Origin: Leisingera sp. ANG-Vp
GTDB taxonomy: Bacteria > Pseudomonadota > Alphaproteobacteria > Rhodobacterales > Rhodobacteraceae
Direction of reading: 5' to 3'
NCBI RefSeq assembly: GCF_000813725.1
Contig: NZ_JWLD01000020.1
Span: forward strand, 62,001 to 126,000
DNA: 64,000 nucleotides
Part shown: piece by piece, positions 34,584-44,788 of the stretch
Numbering within the stretch: position 1 is the first letter of the stretch
How the letters are laid out: each line of letters opens with the position of its first letter
Notes under the pieces: model-generated
What the model was told of the DNA's origin: nothing
Databases searched by the model: none
What the model saw: only the letters and a program-made list of their open reading frames with translations
Made by a program: the position numbers and the translations under genes

Positions 34584-37280
34584 ATGCTGGGTTTCGGAAC
34601 ACTCGCCAAAAAGGTTTTCGGCACACCGAACGACCGTAAAATCAAGGCGACGCGGCCGCTGATCGCGCAGATCAACGGGCTGGAAGAAGAGTTCGCGAAG
34701 CTAAGCGATGAAGGGCTGATCGGAAAAACCCAGGAGTTGCGCAAGCGCGCGCTGGACGGCGAAAGCCTGGATGCGCTGCTGCCCGAAGCTTTTGCAAATG
34801 TGCGTGAAGGCGCCAAGCGGGCACTGGGCCTGCGTGCCTTTGACACCCAGCTGATGGGCGGCGTGTTCCTGCATCAGGGTAACATTTCCGAGATGAAAAC
34901 CGGTGAGGGCAAGACCCTGGTGGCGACCTTTCCGGCCTATCTGAATGCGCTGACCGGCAGGGGTGTGCATGTGGTCACGGTCAACGAATACCTGGCCAAG
35001 CGCGACAGCGAATGGATGGGCAAGGTGTTTGCCCAGCTTGGCATGACCACCGGCGTGATCTGGTCCGGCCAGCCCGACGCTGAGAAGATGGCGGCATACG
35101 AGAGCGACGTGACCTATGCCACCAACAACGAACTGGGCTTTGACTACCTTCGCGACAATATGAAACCGTCGCTGGACCAGGTGTTCCAGAAGCAGCACAA
35201 CTTTGCCATCGTCGACGAGGTGGACTCGATTCTGATCGACGAGGCCCGCACCCCGCTGATTATCTCCGGTCCGGCCGAGGACCGCTCTGAGCTGTATGCG
35301 ACCATCGACAAAGTGATCCCGCTGCTGGCGGAGGAACACTACGAGATCGACGAGAAAACCCGTGGTGTGACCTTTACCGAGGATGGCAACGAATATCTCG
35401 AAGAGAAACTGTGCGAGCATGGTTTGCTGGAGGCCGAGGCCTCTCTGTACGATCCGGAAAGCACCACGGTTGTCCACCATGTGAACCAGGCGCTGCGGGC
35501 CCACAAGCTGTTCCAGCGGGACAAGGATTATATCGTCCGTGACGGCCAGGTGGTGCTGATCGACGAATTCACCGGCCGCATGATGCCGGGCCGCCGCCTG
35601 TCTGAAGGGCTGCACCAGGCCATCGAAGCGAAGGAAGAGGTCGATATCCAGCCGGAAAACACGACTTTGGCCTCGGTGACCTTCCAGAACTACTTCCGCC
35701 TCTATAACACGCTGTCGGGCATGACCGGCACTGCGATGACCGAAGCTGAGGAATTCCAGGAGATCTATGGCCTGGGCGTGGTCGAAGTGCCGACCAACCG
35801 GCCGATTGCCCGTGTCGACGAGGATGATCAGGTCTACCGCACCGCCCGCGAGAAATACGAGGCGATGATCAGGGAAGCCAAAGTGGCGCATGAGAAGGGC
35901 CAGCCGGTTCTCCTCGGCACCACCTCGATTGAAAAGTCTGAATTGCTGAGCCACCTGCTGGAGCAGGAGAGCATCCAGCACAACGTTCTGAACGCCCGCC
36001 ATCATGAGCAGGAAGCGCAGATCGTTGCCGACGCCGGCCGCCACGGCGCGGTAACCATCGCCACCAACATGGCCGGTCGCGGAACCGATATTCAGTTGGG
36101 CGGCAATGTCGAAATGAAAGTGCTGGAAGCGCTGGCCGCAAACCCCGAGGCCGACCCGGCAGAGCTGCGCGCGGCTGAAGAAGCCAAGCACGCTGAGGAA
36201 AAGCAAAGGGTGCTGGACGCAGGCGGGCTGTTTGTGATGGCCTCCGAGCGCCACGAAAGCCGCCGCATCGACAACCAGCTGCGCGGCCGTTCCGGCCGTC
36301 AGGGCGACCCGGGCCGTACCCGTTTCTACCTCAGCCTCGAAGACGACCTGATGCGTATCTTCGGCTCTGAACGGCTGGACAAACTGCTGTCGTCGCTCGG
36401 CATGAAGGAAGGCGAGGCGATCATTCACCCCTGGGTGAACAAGTCGCTGGAACGCGCCCAGGCCAAGGTCGAGGGCCGCAACTTCGACATGCGTAAAAAC
36501 GTTCTGAAGTTCGACGACGTGATGAACGACCAGCGCAAGGTGATCTTCAATCAGCGCCGCGAGATCATGGCTGCTGAGGACCTGTCCGAGATTGTCGACG
36601 ACATGCGCCACGAGGTGATCGACGATCTTTTGGACACCCATATGCCGCCCAAGACCTATGCGGATCAGTGGGATACCGAAGGCCTGCAGGAGCAGGTCCG
36701 CGAAATGCTGGCGATCGACGCCCCGGTTGCAGAATGGGCCGCAGAGGAAGGCGTGGATGACGAGCAGATCCGCGAACGTCTTGTTGAAGCCTCCGATAAG
36801 CTGATGGCAGAGAAGGCTGAGGCTTTTGGCCCCGAAAATATGCGCAACATCGAAAAACAGGTGCTGCTGCAGACCATCGACAAGAAATGGCGCGAGCACC
36901 TGCTGACGCTCGAGCATCTGCGCTCTGTTGTGGGCTTCCGCGGCTATGCGCAGCGCGACCCGCTCAATGAGTACAAGAACGAGAGCTTCCAGCTGTTTGA
37001 AAGCATGCTCGACTCCTTGCGCGAAGAAGTTTCCCAGCAGCTCAGCCGCGTGCGCCCGATGACCGAGGAAGAGCAGCAGCAGATGCTGATGGAAATGGCT
37101 GCCCGCCAGGCTGCGATGCAGCAGATGGCGGCACAGCCTGCGGCAGCAGCGCCTGCAGAAGAGCCGGCGCCGGGTTTCGTCGAGGATGATCCTTCCACTT
37201 GGGGCAACCCCTCGCGCAATGACAAATGCCCCTGCGGCTCCGGCAAGAAGTTCAAGCACTGCCACGGCAGTCTCACCTGA
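34584..37280 (+). CDS. secA: Preprotein translocase ATPase SecA
   Basis: Starting at the ATG at 34584 ([19 protein letters not shown]) the product is 898 aa, typical for SecA. It has the Walker [10 protein letters not shown] (near residue 103), [19 protein letters not shown], the second ATP-binding subdomain [14 protein letters not shown] and [12 protein letters not shown] zinc-binding C-terminal motif [14 protein letters not shown] binds SecB and ribosomes, as in E. coli. An Ala/Met/Gln-rich linker precedes it. SecA drives protein export through SecYEG. The upstream in-frame ATG at 34521 adds non-family residues. Confidence 0.96.
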   Translation: MLGFGTLAKKVFGTPNDRKIKATRPLIAQINGLEEEFAKLSDEGLIGKTQELRKRALDGESLDALLPEAFANVREGAKRALGLRAFDTQLMGGVFLHQGNISEMKTGEGKTLVATFPAYLNALTGRGVHVVTVNEYLAKRDSEWMGKVFAQLGMTTGVIWSGQPDAEKMAAYESDVTYATNNELGFDYLRDNMKPSLDQVFQKQHNFAIVDEVDSILIDEARTPLIISGPAEDRSELYATIDKVIPLLAEEHYEIDEKTRGVTFTEDGNEYLEEKLCEHGLLEAEASLYDPESTTVVHHVNQALRAHKLFQRDKDYIVRDGQVVLIDEFTGRMMPGRRLSEGLHQAIEAKEEVDIQPENTTLASVTFQNYFRLYNTLSGMTGTAMTEAEEFQEIYGLGVVEVPTNRPIARVDEDDQVYRTAREKYEAMIREAKVAHEKGQPVLLGTTSIEKSELLSHLLEQESIQHNVLNARHHEQEAQIVADAGRHGAVTIATNMAGRGTDIQLGGNVEMKVLEALAANPEADPAELRAAEEAKHAEEKQRVLDAGGLFVMASERHESRRIDNQLRGRSGRQGDPGRTRFYLSLEDDLMRIFGSERLDKLLSSLGMKEGEAIIHPWVNKSLERAQAKVEGRNFDMRKNVLKFDDVMNDQRKVIFNQRREIMAAEDLSEIVDDMRHEVIDDLLDTHMPPKTYADQWDTEGLQEQVREMLAIDAPVAEWAAEEGVDDEQIRERLVEASDKLMAEKAEAFGPENMRNIEKQVLLQTIDKKWREHLLTLEHLRSVVGFRGYAQRDPLNEYKNESFQLFESMLDSLREEVSQQLSRVRPMTEEEQQQMLMEMAARQAAMQQMAAQPAAAAPAEEPAPGFVEDDPSTWGNPSRNDKCPCGSGKKFKHCHGSLT

Positions 37281-37289
37281 TATTCGTGG

Positions 37290-37420
37290 CCTGCAGGGCT
37301 CTCCCGCCCGTCGCCGGCCATCTGGCAATGACCGCTCCCGTTGGGCGTGGCGCAGCGCCACGCCCAAGGCCGGCAGGGTGGTTCTGGCGCTAGCCAGGTC
37401 ACCCGCGGACGCGGGAGGAC
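37290..37420. repeat. Dispersed intergenic hairpin repeat, copy C
   Basis: Downstream of secA: CTCTCCCGCCCG (37300-37311), a small GCC-ATCT-GGC hairpin, and TTGGGCGTGGCGC-A-GCGCCACGCCCAA (37341-37367), a 13-bp perfect stem. A further element GGGTG..CTGGC-GCTA-GCCAG..CACCC lies at 37376-37404. The order of the motifs matches copies near 11.14, 40.07 and 55.6 kb. Confidence 0.55.
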
Positions 37421-37556
37421 CCCCCTGAGTTGTTTCCAAATACGCGGCAAAGACGGCGTTTTTGCCTGATTTGCCGGATTCTCTCCTGCAAGCAGCCACA
37501 AACTGGCCGGAATTTACCGGCAGGCTTTCCTGGCTGAAAAGATTCAGGAGGATCTC

Positions 37557-38462
37557 ATGCTGAGCAAACAGGTAATGCTGACAAGCGCCATGACTCTGGC
37601 TTGCGCATTGGGTATCGGCTTCTACATGCAGGCATCCGGCCCGGGCTGGGTGGCAGGATCCTCCTCCGCCGCAGATCCGCAGCTGCCTGGCGAGCCTGAG
37701 GCCGCTCAGCTGCAATTGGAGAAAATCACCCTGACGTCGGCACCCTCTGCGGCAAAGCAGACGCCAGAACTCCGCGAAACCTCCAGGCCTGTGCAAACTG
37801 CAGCTTGTGAAATGACAGCTGAGGCTGAAACCCTGCCTGCGGCAATGGTATCGCTTTCCGTTTCGGCTCCCTGCCGGGCCGGCGAGCAGCTGACAGTGCA
37901 TCACAGCGGTTTGAGTTTCACGGTGGAACTGGACTCAGCGGGCCGCTTCACTGCCCAAGTTCCTGCTTTGGCGCGGATGGCGGTCTTCATCGCCGAGACA
38001 GCAAGCGGCAACGGCGCGGTTGCGGTCGCTGAAGTGACGGATCTTGGCATGGTCGAGCGAGTGGTTCTCCAGTGGAGCGGCAGCAGCGGTCTGGAAATCC
38101 ATGCCCGGGAATTTGGCGCAGACTATGGCAGTGCCGGCCATGTCTGGCACGGCGCGGACACCGGAACCGGAGCGGGGCAAATCATCCGCCTTGGCGACGA
38201 TACGCTTCTGGCGCCGCGTGTGGCCGAAATCTATAGTGCGCCGGCCGGTCAGCCGGGCCAGTCCGGAACCGTGTCCCTGACCGCTGAAGCCGAAGTGACT
38301 GGCCGCAATTGCGGCAAGGACATCGCGGCTCAGGCCTTGCAGCTGCGCGGTGGCCACCTCAGCAGCCGGGATCTGGTAATGGCAATGCCGGACTGTGATG
38401 CAATGGGCAGTTTTCTGGTGTTGAATAATCTGGTGGAAGAACTGAAAATCGCGTCCAACTGA
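37557..38462 (+). CDS. Secreted protein of unknown function after secA
   Basis: The 301-aa protein starts with a membrane segment (MLTSAMTLACALGIGFYMQA) that may be an uncleaved anchor. A proline/alanine-rich spacer follows, then beta-rich sequence around two cysteines (ACEMTAE, APCRAGE) and two more near the C-terminus (NCGKD, DCDAMG). I recognise no domain. Roseobacter genomes often label this position translocase because of its link to secA, but nothing here is translocase-like. It is followed 24 bp later by the PBP-OmpA gene, probably in one operon. Confidence 0.75.
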   Translation: MLSKQVMLTSAMTLACALGIGFYMQASGPGWVAGSSSAADPQLPGEPEAAQLQLEKITLTSAPSAAKQTPELRETSRPVQTAACEMTAEAETLPAAMVSLSVSAPCRAGEQLTVHHSGLSFTVELDSAGRFTAQVPALARMAVFIAETASGNGAVAVAEVTDLGMVERVVLQWSGSSGLEIHAREFGADYGSAGHVWHGADTGTGAGQIIRLGDDTLLAPRVAEIYSAPAGQPGQSGTVSLTAEAEVTGRNCGKDIAAQALQLRGGHLSSRDLVMAMPDCDAMGSFLVLNNLVEELKIASN

Positions 38463-38486
38463 TTTGCGGTAACTTCAGGGATACTC

Positions 38487-40040
38487 ATGACCTTCTTGCG
38501 TGCGGCCGCCTGCGCCGCACTTTTTCTGACATCCCTGGCGCGCAGCCTTGCGGCTCAGGATGTCACCTTGTCGTCGCCGGATGGCGCGGTGGAAATCACT
38601 GGCACGCTGCTGGGATTTGACGGAGAGTTCTACCGGGTGCAGACCCAGTTTGGCGAGCTCACCGTGGATGGATCCGGTGTGGCCTGTGACGGGCCAGGCT
38701 GCCCCAGCCTGTCCGGTTTTGTGGTGGAAGTCACTCTGGCCGGTTCCTCTGCCATGTCCGAGGTGCTGCTGCCTGCCTTGATTGAAGGTTTTGCGCTGCG
38801 CAATGGGTACCAGACCCGCCGGGAAACACTGCCGGAGGGAAATTTCAGTCATGTTTTGCTGCGCGGGCAGTCGCCTGCAGCCAGGTTTACCTTTCTGCCC
38901 GGCACAACCGACGGCGGTTTTGCGGCTTTGCTCGCTGATGAAGCGGATATGGCGATGGCCTTGCGGGAAATACGTCCGTCTGAGCAAAGCGCTGCCCGCG
39001 CCGCCGGGCTTGGGGACCTGACGGCGCCAGGCCGCAGCCGGGTGCTGGCGCTGGACGCCTTTGTGCCGGTTGTGGCTCCCAGCAACCCGGTGCAGGAGAT
39101 TTCCCTGCCGCAGCTGGCGGCAGTGTTTTCGGGTGAAATTACCAATTGGCGGGAGCTCGGCGGCCCTGATGCTCCGGTGTCGCTGCATATGCCGGTTTCC
39201 GGTTCAGGTCTTGCACAGGCAGTGGAAGACAAGCTGATGGCCCCATTTGGCGCAGTGTTTTCATCGGAAGTCCGCCGCCATGGCCGCAGCAGTGCTTTGG
39301 TCCGGCAAGTTCTGGTCGACCCCTTTGCCATCGGCATAGCCAGCTATGCGGAGCGGGGCGCAGCCCGGATGCTGACGCTGACGGGGCCTTGCGGGTTTTC
39401 GCTGCAGGCCAGCCGCCGCGCTGTGAAGACCGAAGATTATCCCCTGACAGTGCCGGTGTTTCTGTATCTGCCTGCCCGCCGCTTGCCGAAGGTTGCCCGG
39501 GATTTTCTGGTCTATGTGAGGGGCTCGGCAGCACAGGCCGTCATTCGCCGCGCAGGTTTTGTGGATCAGGCGCCTGAACTGATTCCGGTCAGCCGCCAGG
39601 GCAGCCGGCTGGCCAATGCGGTTCTGGCAGCCGAGAAGCAGGCCGGTCTGGAAGAACTGCAGCGGCTGGTGGCATCCCTGGGGGATATGCGGCGGCTGAC
39701 TGTTTCTTTTCGCTTTGAGCCAGGTTCAGCGCGTCCGGACGCCCAGTCCCGCAGCAATATCGAGCAGCTTGCCCGCGCCCTTGAAGCTGGAGAGTTTGAT
39801 GCGAAGGAGCTTGTTTTCGCTGGGTTCTCCGATGGAGTGGGACCTGCGGATGGGAACCGGAAGATTGCACTGCAGCGGGCGGGCGCGGTGCGGGATGCCG
39901 TCATCGAAGCTGCAGAAACGGCAGATGCCAGCCGGGTGAGAATCCGCACTGAAGGATTTGGCGAGGCGCTGCCGATGGCGTGTGACGACAGCGAGTGGGG
40001 CCGTCAGATAAACCGCCGGGTCGAGGTCTGGGTCCGGTAG
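38487..40040 (+). CDS. PBP-like domain fused to OmpA peptidoglycan-binding domain
   Basis: The 517-aa precursor has a signal peptide (AACAALFLTSLARSLAAQ), then a PstS-like periplasmic binding fold (residues about 75-345: VEVTLAGSSAMSEVLLPALI, ADMAMALREI, FSGEITNWRELGG) and a C-terminal OmpA domain (about 395-517) with FRFEPGSARPD, FAGFSDGVGPADGNRKIALQRA and NRRVEVWVR. The binding domain resembles phosphate-binding proteins, while the OmpA part should tether it to peptidoglycan. The combination points to an envelope sensor or scavenger rather than a transporter. No ABC genes follow. Ligand unknown. Confidence 0.85.
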   Translation: MTFLRAAACAALFLTSLARSLAAQDVTLSSPDGAVEITGTLLGFDGEFYRVQTQFGELTVDGSGVACDGPGCPSLSGFVVEVTLAGSSAMSEVLLPALIEGFALRNGYQTRRETLPEGNFSHVLLRGQSPAARFTFLPGTTDGGFAALLADEADMAMALREIRPSEQSAARAAGLGDLTAPGRSRVLALDAFVPVVAPSNPVQEISLPQLAAVFSGEITNWRELGGPDAPVSLHMPVSGSGLAQAVEDKLMAPFGAVFSSEVRRHGRSSALVRQVLVDPFAIGIASYAERGAARMLTLTGPCGFSLQASRRAVKTEDYPLTVPVFLYLPARRLPKVARDFLVYVRGSAAQAVIRRAGFVDQAPELIPVSRQGSRLANAVLAAEKQAGLEELQRLVASLGDMRRLTVSFRFEPGSARPDAQSRSNIEQLARALEAGEFDAKELVFAGFSDGVGPADGNRKIALQRAGAVRDAVIEAAETADASRVRIRTEGFGEALPMACDDSEWGRQINRRVEVWVR

Positions 40041-40060
40041 GGACTTGAAAAATGCTGGCA

Positions 40061-40140
40061 AGGGCTCCCGCGCGATTGCCGGGCATCTGAGATGCCCTGC
40101 AATCCCTTGGGCCCGGCACCGCGCTGGCGCGCGGTGCTGC
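40061..40140. repeat. Dispersed intergenic hairpin repeat, copy B
   Basis: Between the PBP-OmpA gene and radC: CTCCCGCGCG (40065-40074), GGGCATCT-G-AGATGCCC (40081-40097), CTTGGGCCC, and GCACCGCG...CGCGGTGC (40116-40137). Same motif order as copies A, C and D, with changed but still paired stems. Confidence 0.6.
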
Positions 40141-40144
40141 AGCG

Positions 40145-40909
40145 CTAAAGATACCCCTGGGCGCGGAAGCTGAGTTCGGTGGACTTTCCGATGATCAAGT
40201 GATCGTGCAGGGTGATTCCCAGCGCTGCCAGAGCCGCCTGGACCTGGTCGGTCATGGCGACGTCGCTGTCTGAGGGTGTTGGATCTCCAGACGGGTGATT
40301 ATGCACGAGAATCAATGCACTGGCGTTCAGTTCAAGGGCGCGTTTGGCGACTTCGCGGGGGTAGACAGGGACGTGGTCAACGGTGCCCTGGGCCTGTTCT
40401 TCGTCGGCGACCAGCACGTTTTTGCGGTCCAGGAACAGGATGCGGAACTGTTCGGTCTCACGATGGGCCATGGTGGTATGGCAATAGTCCAGCAAAGCGT
40501 CCCAGCTGGAAATCACCTGCTGCTGCATCACGCGGGCGCGGGCCATGCGGTGGGCGGCGGCCTCAAGTATTTTGAGGTCGGTGATCACTGCGCCCCCTAT
40601 GCCTTTGATGGCTGCGAGCCGCTCAGGGGGCGCTGTAACGACGCGGTTGAAATCGCCAAATGTATCTAGGAGCTGCCGAGCCACAGGTTTTACATCGCGG
40701 CGCGGAATGGATCGGAACAGCACCAGTTCCAGCAGTTCGTAATCCGGTACCGCCGCAGCGCCGCCAGTCATGAAGCGGTCGCGCAGGCGGGCGCGGTGGT
40801 CCTTGATGTAGGAGGGCAGGCGGCCGGGGAGCAGAGGCTGCGCCGGGGCTTCGTCGCTGCCGGGGAACAGCGGCAATGAGACATCCTGGAATGAGGGATC
40901 CTGTGCCAT
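40145..40909 (-). CDS. radC: RadC family (JAB1/MPN) protein
   Basis: The 254-aa protein has the N-terminal helix-hairpin-helix segment (PERLAAIKGIGGAVITDLKILE) and a C-terminal MPN/JAMM metal-binding domain (ILVHNHPSGDPTPSDSDV with the Glu-His-His-Ser/Asp set). Despite the old name, a role in DNA repair is not established; the zinc-binding JAMM motif suggests a hydrolase. It reads leftward and is preceded by an AT-richer intergenic region with several inverted repeats. Complete length. Confidence 0.9.
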   Translation of the reverse strand: MAQDPSFQDVSLPLFPGSDEAPAQPLLPGRLPSYIKDHRARLRDRFMTGGAAAVPDYELLELVLFRSIPRRDVKPVARQLLDTFGDFNRVVTAPPERLAAIKGIGGAVITDLKILEAAAHRMARARVMQQQVISSWDALLDYCHTTMAHRETEQFRILFLDRKNVLVADEEQAQGTVDHVPVYPREVAKRALELNASALILVHNHPSGDPTPSDSDVAMTDQVQAALAALGITLHDHLIIGKSTELSFRAQGYL

Positions 40910-41054
40910 GGTGGTGTCATCATGGTTGAGGAAGTGTTAATGCGCGCGCTGCAGAGGTCGTTAGTGGGGTGATACGCGTGCACCGGCTGTGTATCCTTTG
41001 TGCATCGCCGTGATAAGGCGTGATATTTGCACCATATGTTGGAGAACAAAAGAA

Positions 41055-41189
41055 AAACACACTCTATATAGTGTGTGCGGATGGACTCATATTCCACGAC
41101 TTGGTAAAAAGAAGGCGCAGCACGGATTCGCGGTCCGGCTGCGCCTGTACTGCGACGCCGTTTGGGGCGCCTAAGTGTTATATATAACA
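41055..41189. promoter_or_regulatory. Palindrome and terminator-like hairpins between radC and the 68-aa gene
   Basis: The 356-bp gap is AT-richer than its surroundings. It holds ACACACT-CTATAT-AGTGTGT (41057-41076), a hairpin AGGCGCAGC...GCTGCGCCT (41113-41146) whose minus-strand side is followed by TTCTTTTT like an intrinsic terminator, and a perfect 14-bp palindrome TGTTATATATAACA (41176-41189). The palindrome could be an operator or contain a -10. No frame with an SD was seen in the gap. Confidence 0.45.
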
Positions 41190-41265
41190 GTTTACGTTTA
41201 TCGTTGCTGTCCTGCTTTGGTCAACCCCTAACGGCTTTCCTGAACCTGTATGAAAGGATTGCCTA

Positions 41266-41472
41266 ATGGCAAAATCGACTAGAAACACCGGCAAGGCTTG
41301 GTCTAAAACTGATGTTGGTCAGTTGAAAAAGCTGGCCAAAGAGAACTCTCCGACAAGGGTAATAGGTCTCAAACTCGGACGTACTCCCAGCGCAGTTTAT
41401 TCAAAAGCATCTGAGACCGGCACAAGCTTGAAGCCGACCAATCAGAGCCCCTACAATCGTACGAAAAAGTAA
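41266..41472 (+). CDS. Small DNA-binding-like protein, 68 aa
   Basis: The 68-aa, very basic protein (MAKSTRNTGKAWSKTDVGQL...PTRVIGLKLGRTPSAVYSKA) has a helix-turn-helix/Myb-SANT-like helix pair around residues 11-50 and ends in KPTNQSPYNRTKK. Small proteins of this pattern are widespread in bacteria and called hypothetical; the Trp and the RTPSAVYSKA helix resemble a DNA-binding SANT repeat. GC content is below its neighbours. It has an SD-like GAAAGGATT before the start and a strong terminator 25 bp after the stop. Confidence 0.8.
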   Translation: MAKSTRNTGKAWSKTDVGQLKKLAKENSPTRVIGLKLGRTPSAVYSKASETGTSLKPTNQSPYNRTKK

Positions 41473-41496
41473 GCTCTTTAAGTTCGTAAATGCTTC

Positions 41497-41523
41497 TTAG
41501 GAGGGCATTAACTGCCCTCCTAA
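41497..41523. terminator. Bidirectional terminator
   Basis: An 11-bp perfect stem TTAGGAGGGCA-TTAAC-TGCCCTCCTAA between the convergent 68-aa gene and dnaJ. It probably ends both transcripts. Confidence 0.8.
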
Positions 41524-41525
41524 TC

Positions 41526-42683
41526 TCACCCCTTCATGCCATCCCAGAAGCTTTTCACCGAAGAAAAGAAGCTGCGGGATTCGGGATTGGTGTTCTCCTC
41601 GGAAATCTCCTCGAACTCGCGCAGAAGCTCTTTCTGGCGTGCGGTGAGGTTGACCGGGGTTTCCACCGCCAGCTCGATGAACATGTCGCCGGTGGCGCCG
41701 CCGCGCAGTGCAGGCATGCCTTTGCCGCGCAGGCGCATCTGGCGGCCGGACTGGCTGCCCTCGGGGATCTGTACCCGGCCGCGGCCGCCGTCGATGGTCG
41801 GCACCTCGATGGAGCCGCCAAGGCCCGCTTTGGCCATGCTGACCGGCACCCGGCAATAAAGGTTGTTGCCGTCGCGTTCGAACAGCGCGTGCTGGCTGAC
41901 CTCGACAAAGATGTAGAGATCGCCCGGAGGGCCGCCGCGCAGGCCGGCTTCGCCTTCGCCTGCCAGTCGGATACGGGTGCCGGTTTCCACGCCTGCCGGG
42001 ATGTTCACCGACAGCGAGCGGTCCTTTTCCACGCGGCCGTGGCCGTGGCAGGATTTGCAGGGGTTTTTGATGATCTGGCCCAGGCCCGAACAGGTGGGGC
42101 AGGTGCGTTCAACCGTGAAGAAGCCCTGTTGCGCGCGGACCTTGCCCATGCCGGAGCAGGTGGGGCAGGTGGTTGGTTCCACACCGCCTTCAGCGCCTGT
42201 GCCTTCGCAGGCGGTACAGGAGACCGAAGTCGGGACCTTGATGGTCTTGTGCAGCCCGCCAAAAGCTTCCTCGAGCGAGACGCGCAGGTTGTAGCGCAGA
42301 TCGGCGCCGCGGGATGCCCGCTGCCGTCCGCCGCCGCCGCGCTGGCCGCCCATGAAGTCGCCGAACAGGTCGTCGAAAACATCGGAGAAAGCGGAGGAGA
42401 AGTCGCCGCCGCCAAAACCCTGGCCGCCGCCGCGCGGGCCGCCGCCGCCCATGCCGTTTTCAAAGGCAGCATGGCCAAAGCGGTCATAAGCCGCTTTTTT
42501 CTCGGCGTCTTTCAGGACGTCATAAGCCTCGTTGGCTTCCTTGAACTGCGCCTCGGCGTCCGGATTGTCGGAATTCCGGTCAGGGTGCAGTTCCTTGGCC
42601 TTCTTGCGAAAGCCCTTTTTGATTTCATCGGCGGAGGCGCCTTTGGCCACCCCGAGAACATCGTAATAATCGCGTTTTGACAT
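41526..42683 (-). CDS. dnaJ: Chaperone DnaJ (Hsp40)
   Basis: The 385-aa type I J-protein has a J domain (residues 1-70, HPD in LHPDRNS), a Gly/Phe region ([15 protein letters not shown]), four CxxCxGxG zinc repeats ([32 protein letters not shown]) and the C-terminal substrate-binding domains. It stimulates the ATPase of DnaK and delivers unfolded clients. It lies 75 bp downstream of dnaK, with a strong hairpin between the two that could reduce its expression relative to dnaK. Confidence 0.97.
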   Translation of the reverse strand: MSKRDYYDVLGVAKGASADEIKKGFRKKAKELHPDRNSDNPDAEAQFKEANEAYDVLKDAEKKAAYDRFGHAAFENGMGGGGPRGGGQGFGGGDFSSAFSDVFDDLFGDFMGGQRGGGGRQRASRGADLRYNLRVSLEEAFGGLHKTIKVPTSVSCTACEGTGAEGGVEPTTCPTCSGMGKVRAQQGFFTVERTCPTCSGLGQIIKNPCKSCHGHGRVEKDRSLSVNIPAGVETGTRIRLAGEGEAGLRGGPPGDLYIFVEVSQHALFERDGNNLYCRVPVSMAKAGLGGSIEVPTIDGGRGRVQIPEGSQSGRQMRLRGKGMPALRGGATGDMFIELAVETPVNLTARQKELLREFEEISEENTNPESRSFFSSVKSFWDGMKG

Positions 42684-42711
42684 CGGTTACCCCATCTGCC
42701 GCAACGAAAAT

Positions 42712-42738
42712 GGGCCGGTCCGGGATCCGGACCGGCCC
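42712..42738 (-). terminator. Long hairpin between dnaK and dnaJ
   Basis: A 12-bp perfect stem GGGCCGGTCCGG-GAT-CCGGACCGGCCC. On the minus strand it is followed by ATTTTCG rather than a clean T-run, so it is probably a partial terminator or an RNA stability element lowering dnaJ output. Confidence 0.6.
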
Positions 42739-42758
42739 GCTATGGCCTGATGTCAGGC

Positions 42759-44681
42759 TTAGCGCTTATCGTTGTCCAGGTCTTCGAATTCCGCGTCAAC
42801 GATGTCATCGTCGGCGGGGCCGGCGGCTTCGTCCGCTGCAGCCGGCTCTTCTTCGCCGTCCGCTTCGGCCTGCGCCTTGTAGATCGCCTCGCCCAGTTTC
42901 ATCGCGGCTTCAGTGACGTTCTGGATGCCGGATTTGATCTTCTCGGCGGTCGATTTCTCGTTTTCCAGATCGTCTTTCAGCGCAGCAACCGCCAGTTCGA
43001 TCACTTCGATGGTGGACGGGTCGACCTTGTCGCCGTGCTCCTCGACCGACTTCTCGGTGGAGTGGATCAGCGATTCGGCCTGGTTCTTGGCTTCGATCAG
43101 CTCGCGGCGTTCCTTGTCCGCCTCGGCGTTCTCTTCGGCGTCCTTGACCATCTTTTCGATGTCGTCGTCGGACAGGCCGCCGGAGGCCTGGATGGTGATC
43201 TGCTGTTCCTTGCCGGTCGCCTTGTCCTTGGCGCCGACCGACACGATGCCGTTGGCGTCGATGTCAAAGGTCACTTCGATCTGCGGCATGCCGCGCGGCG
43301 CCGGCGGGATTTCCTCGAGGTTGAACTGGCCGAGCATCTTGTTGTCGGCTGCCATTTCACGCTCGCCCTGGAACACGCGGATGGTCACGGCGTTCTGGTT
43401 GTCTTCCGCGGTCGAGAACACCTGCGACTTCTTAGTCGGGATGGTGGTGTTGCGGTCGATCAGACGGGTGAAGACACCGCCCAGGGTTTCGATACCCAGC
43501 GACAGCGGGGTCACGTCGAGCAGCACCACGTCTTTGACGTCGCCCTGCAGAACGCCGGCCTGGATGGCAGCGCCCATGGCAACCACTTCATCCGGGTTCA
43601 CGCCTTTGTGGGGCTCTTTGCCGAAGAATTTGGTCACTTCTTCGATGACTTTCGGCATGCGGGTCATGCCGCCGACCAGAACCACTTCGTCCACGTCGGA
43701 GGCGGACAGGCCTGCGTCCTTCAGAGCCGCCTTGCACGGATCCATGGAGCGTTTGATCAGGTCAGCCACCAGGCTTTCCAGCTTGGCGCGGGTCAGCTTC
43801 ATCACCATGTGCAGCGGCTGGCCCGAGGAGGGGTCCATCGAGATGAACGGCTGGTTGATCTCGGTCTGCGAGGTGGAGGAGAGTTCGATCTTGGCTTTTT
43901 CAGCGGCCTCTTTCAGGCGCTGCAGGGCCATCTTGTCTTTGGACAGATCGACGCCGTTTTCCTTTTTGAACTCGTCCGCCAGGTAGTTGACGATGCGCAT
44001 GTCGAAGTCTTCGCCGCCCAGGAAGGTGTCGCCGTTGGTCGACTTCACTTCGAACAGGCCGTCGTCGATTTCCAGGATGGTGACGTCGAAGGTGCCGCCG
44101 CCGAGGTCATAAACCGCGATGGTCTGGGTGTCTTCCTTGTCGAGGCCATAGGCCAGCGCAGCCGCGGTCGGCTCGTTGATGATGCGCAGAACTTCGAGGC
44201 CTGCGATCTTGCCGGCGTCTTTGGTGGCCTGGCGCTGTGCGTCGTTGAAATAGGCCGGCACGGTGATCACAGCCTGGGTGACTTCCTCGCCCAGGTAGGA
44301 TTCCGCGGTCTCTTTCATCTTGCCCAGGGTGAAGGCGGAGATCTGCGACGGGGAGTATTTCTCACCCTTGGCTTCCACCCAGGCGTCGCCGTTGCCGCCG
44401 TTGACGATGGCGAAGGGCACCATTTTCTTGTCTTTGGCGACGGCCGGGTCGTCGTTGCGGCGGCCGATCAGTCGCTTCACACCAAAGACGGTGTTGTCGG
44501 GGTTGGTGACAGCCTGGCGCTTGGCCGGCTGGCCGACGAGGCGCTCGTCGTCGGTGAAGGCAACAATCGACGGGGTGGTGCGTGCGCCCTCGGCGTTTTC
44601 AATCACGCGGGGCTGGGAGCCATCCATGATGGCCACGCAGGAATTGGTGGTACCCAGGTCGATGCCGATAACTTTGCTCAT
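42759..44681 (-). CDS. dnaK: Molecular chaperone DnaK (Hsp70)
   Basis: The 640-aa DnaK has the actin-like ATPase domain ([42 protein letters not shown]), the linker [19 protein letters not shown] (part), the substrate-binding beta domain and alpha lid, and the tail ending [17 protein letters not shown]. It refolds and holds proteins with DnaJ and GrpE (grpE is not in the window). A close match to an alphaproteobacterial RpoH promoter lies about 110-140 bp upstream, consistent with heat-shock control. Confidence 0.98.
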   Translation of the reverse strand: MSKVIGIDLGTTNSCVAIMDGSQPRVIENAEGARTTPSIVAFTDDERLVGQPAKRQAVTNPDNTVFGVKRLIGRRNDDPAVAKDKKMVPFAIVNGGNGDAWVEAKGEKYSPSQISAFTLGKMKETAESYLGEEVTQAVITVPAYFNDAQRQATKDAGKIAGLEVLRIINEPTAAALAYGLDKEDTQTIAVYDLGGGTFDVTILEIDDGLFEVKSTNGDTFLGGEDFDMRIVNYLADEFKKENGVDLSKDKMALQRLKEAAEKAKIELSSTSQTEINQPFISMDPSSGQPLHMVMKLTRAKLESLVADLIKRSMDPCKAALKDAGLSASDVDEVVLVGGMTRMPKVIEEVTKFFGKEPHKGVNPDEVVAMGAAIQAGVLQGDVKDVVLLDVTPLSLGIETLGGVFTRLIDRNTTIPTKKSQVFSTAEDNQNAVTIRVFQGEREMAADNKMLGQFNLEEIPPAPRGMPQIEVTFDIDANGIVSVGAKDKATGKEQQITIQASGGLSDDDIEKMVKDAEENAEADKERRELIEAKNQAESLIHSTEKSVEEHGDKVDPSTIEVIELAVAALKDDLENEKSTAEKIKSGIQNVTEAAMKLGEAIYKAQAEADGEEEPAAADEAAGPADDDIVDAEFEDLDNDKR

Positions 44682-44788
44682 ATTCGATCCCTTTTACTAC
44701 TCAAGGCGATTACCCGAGGCCTGAACCCGTTGCGGCATCCTGGCCCCGATTGAAGTTGCGGTTTGGTCTGCACCTTGCCGCGTCCCGG

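Noticed and set aside
34701-37904. 1067-codon minus-strand frame opposite secA
   Set aside because: Antisense to secA and explained by its GC-rich third positions; the translation is low complexity with no domain.
42750-44753. Large plus-strand frame opposite dnaK
   Set aside because: Open frames antisense to highly biased GC-rich genes are common; no SD, no domain, and the dnaK sequence explains the openness.
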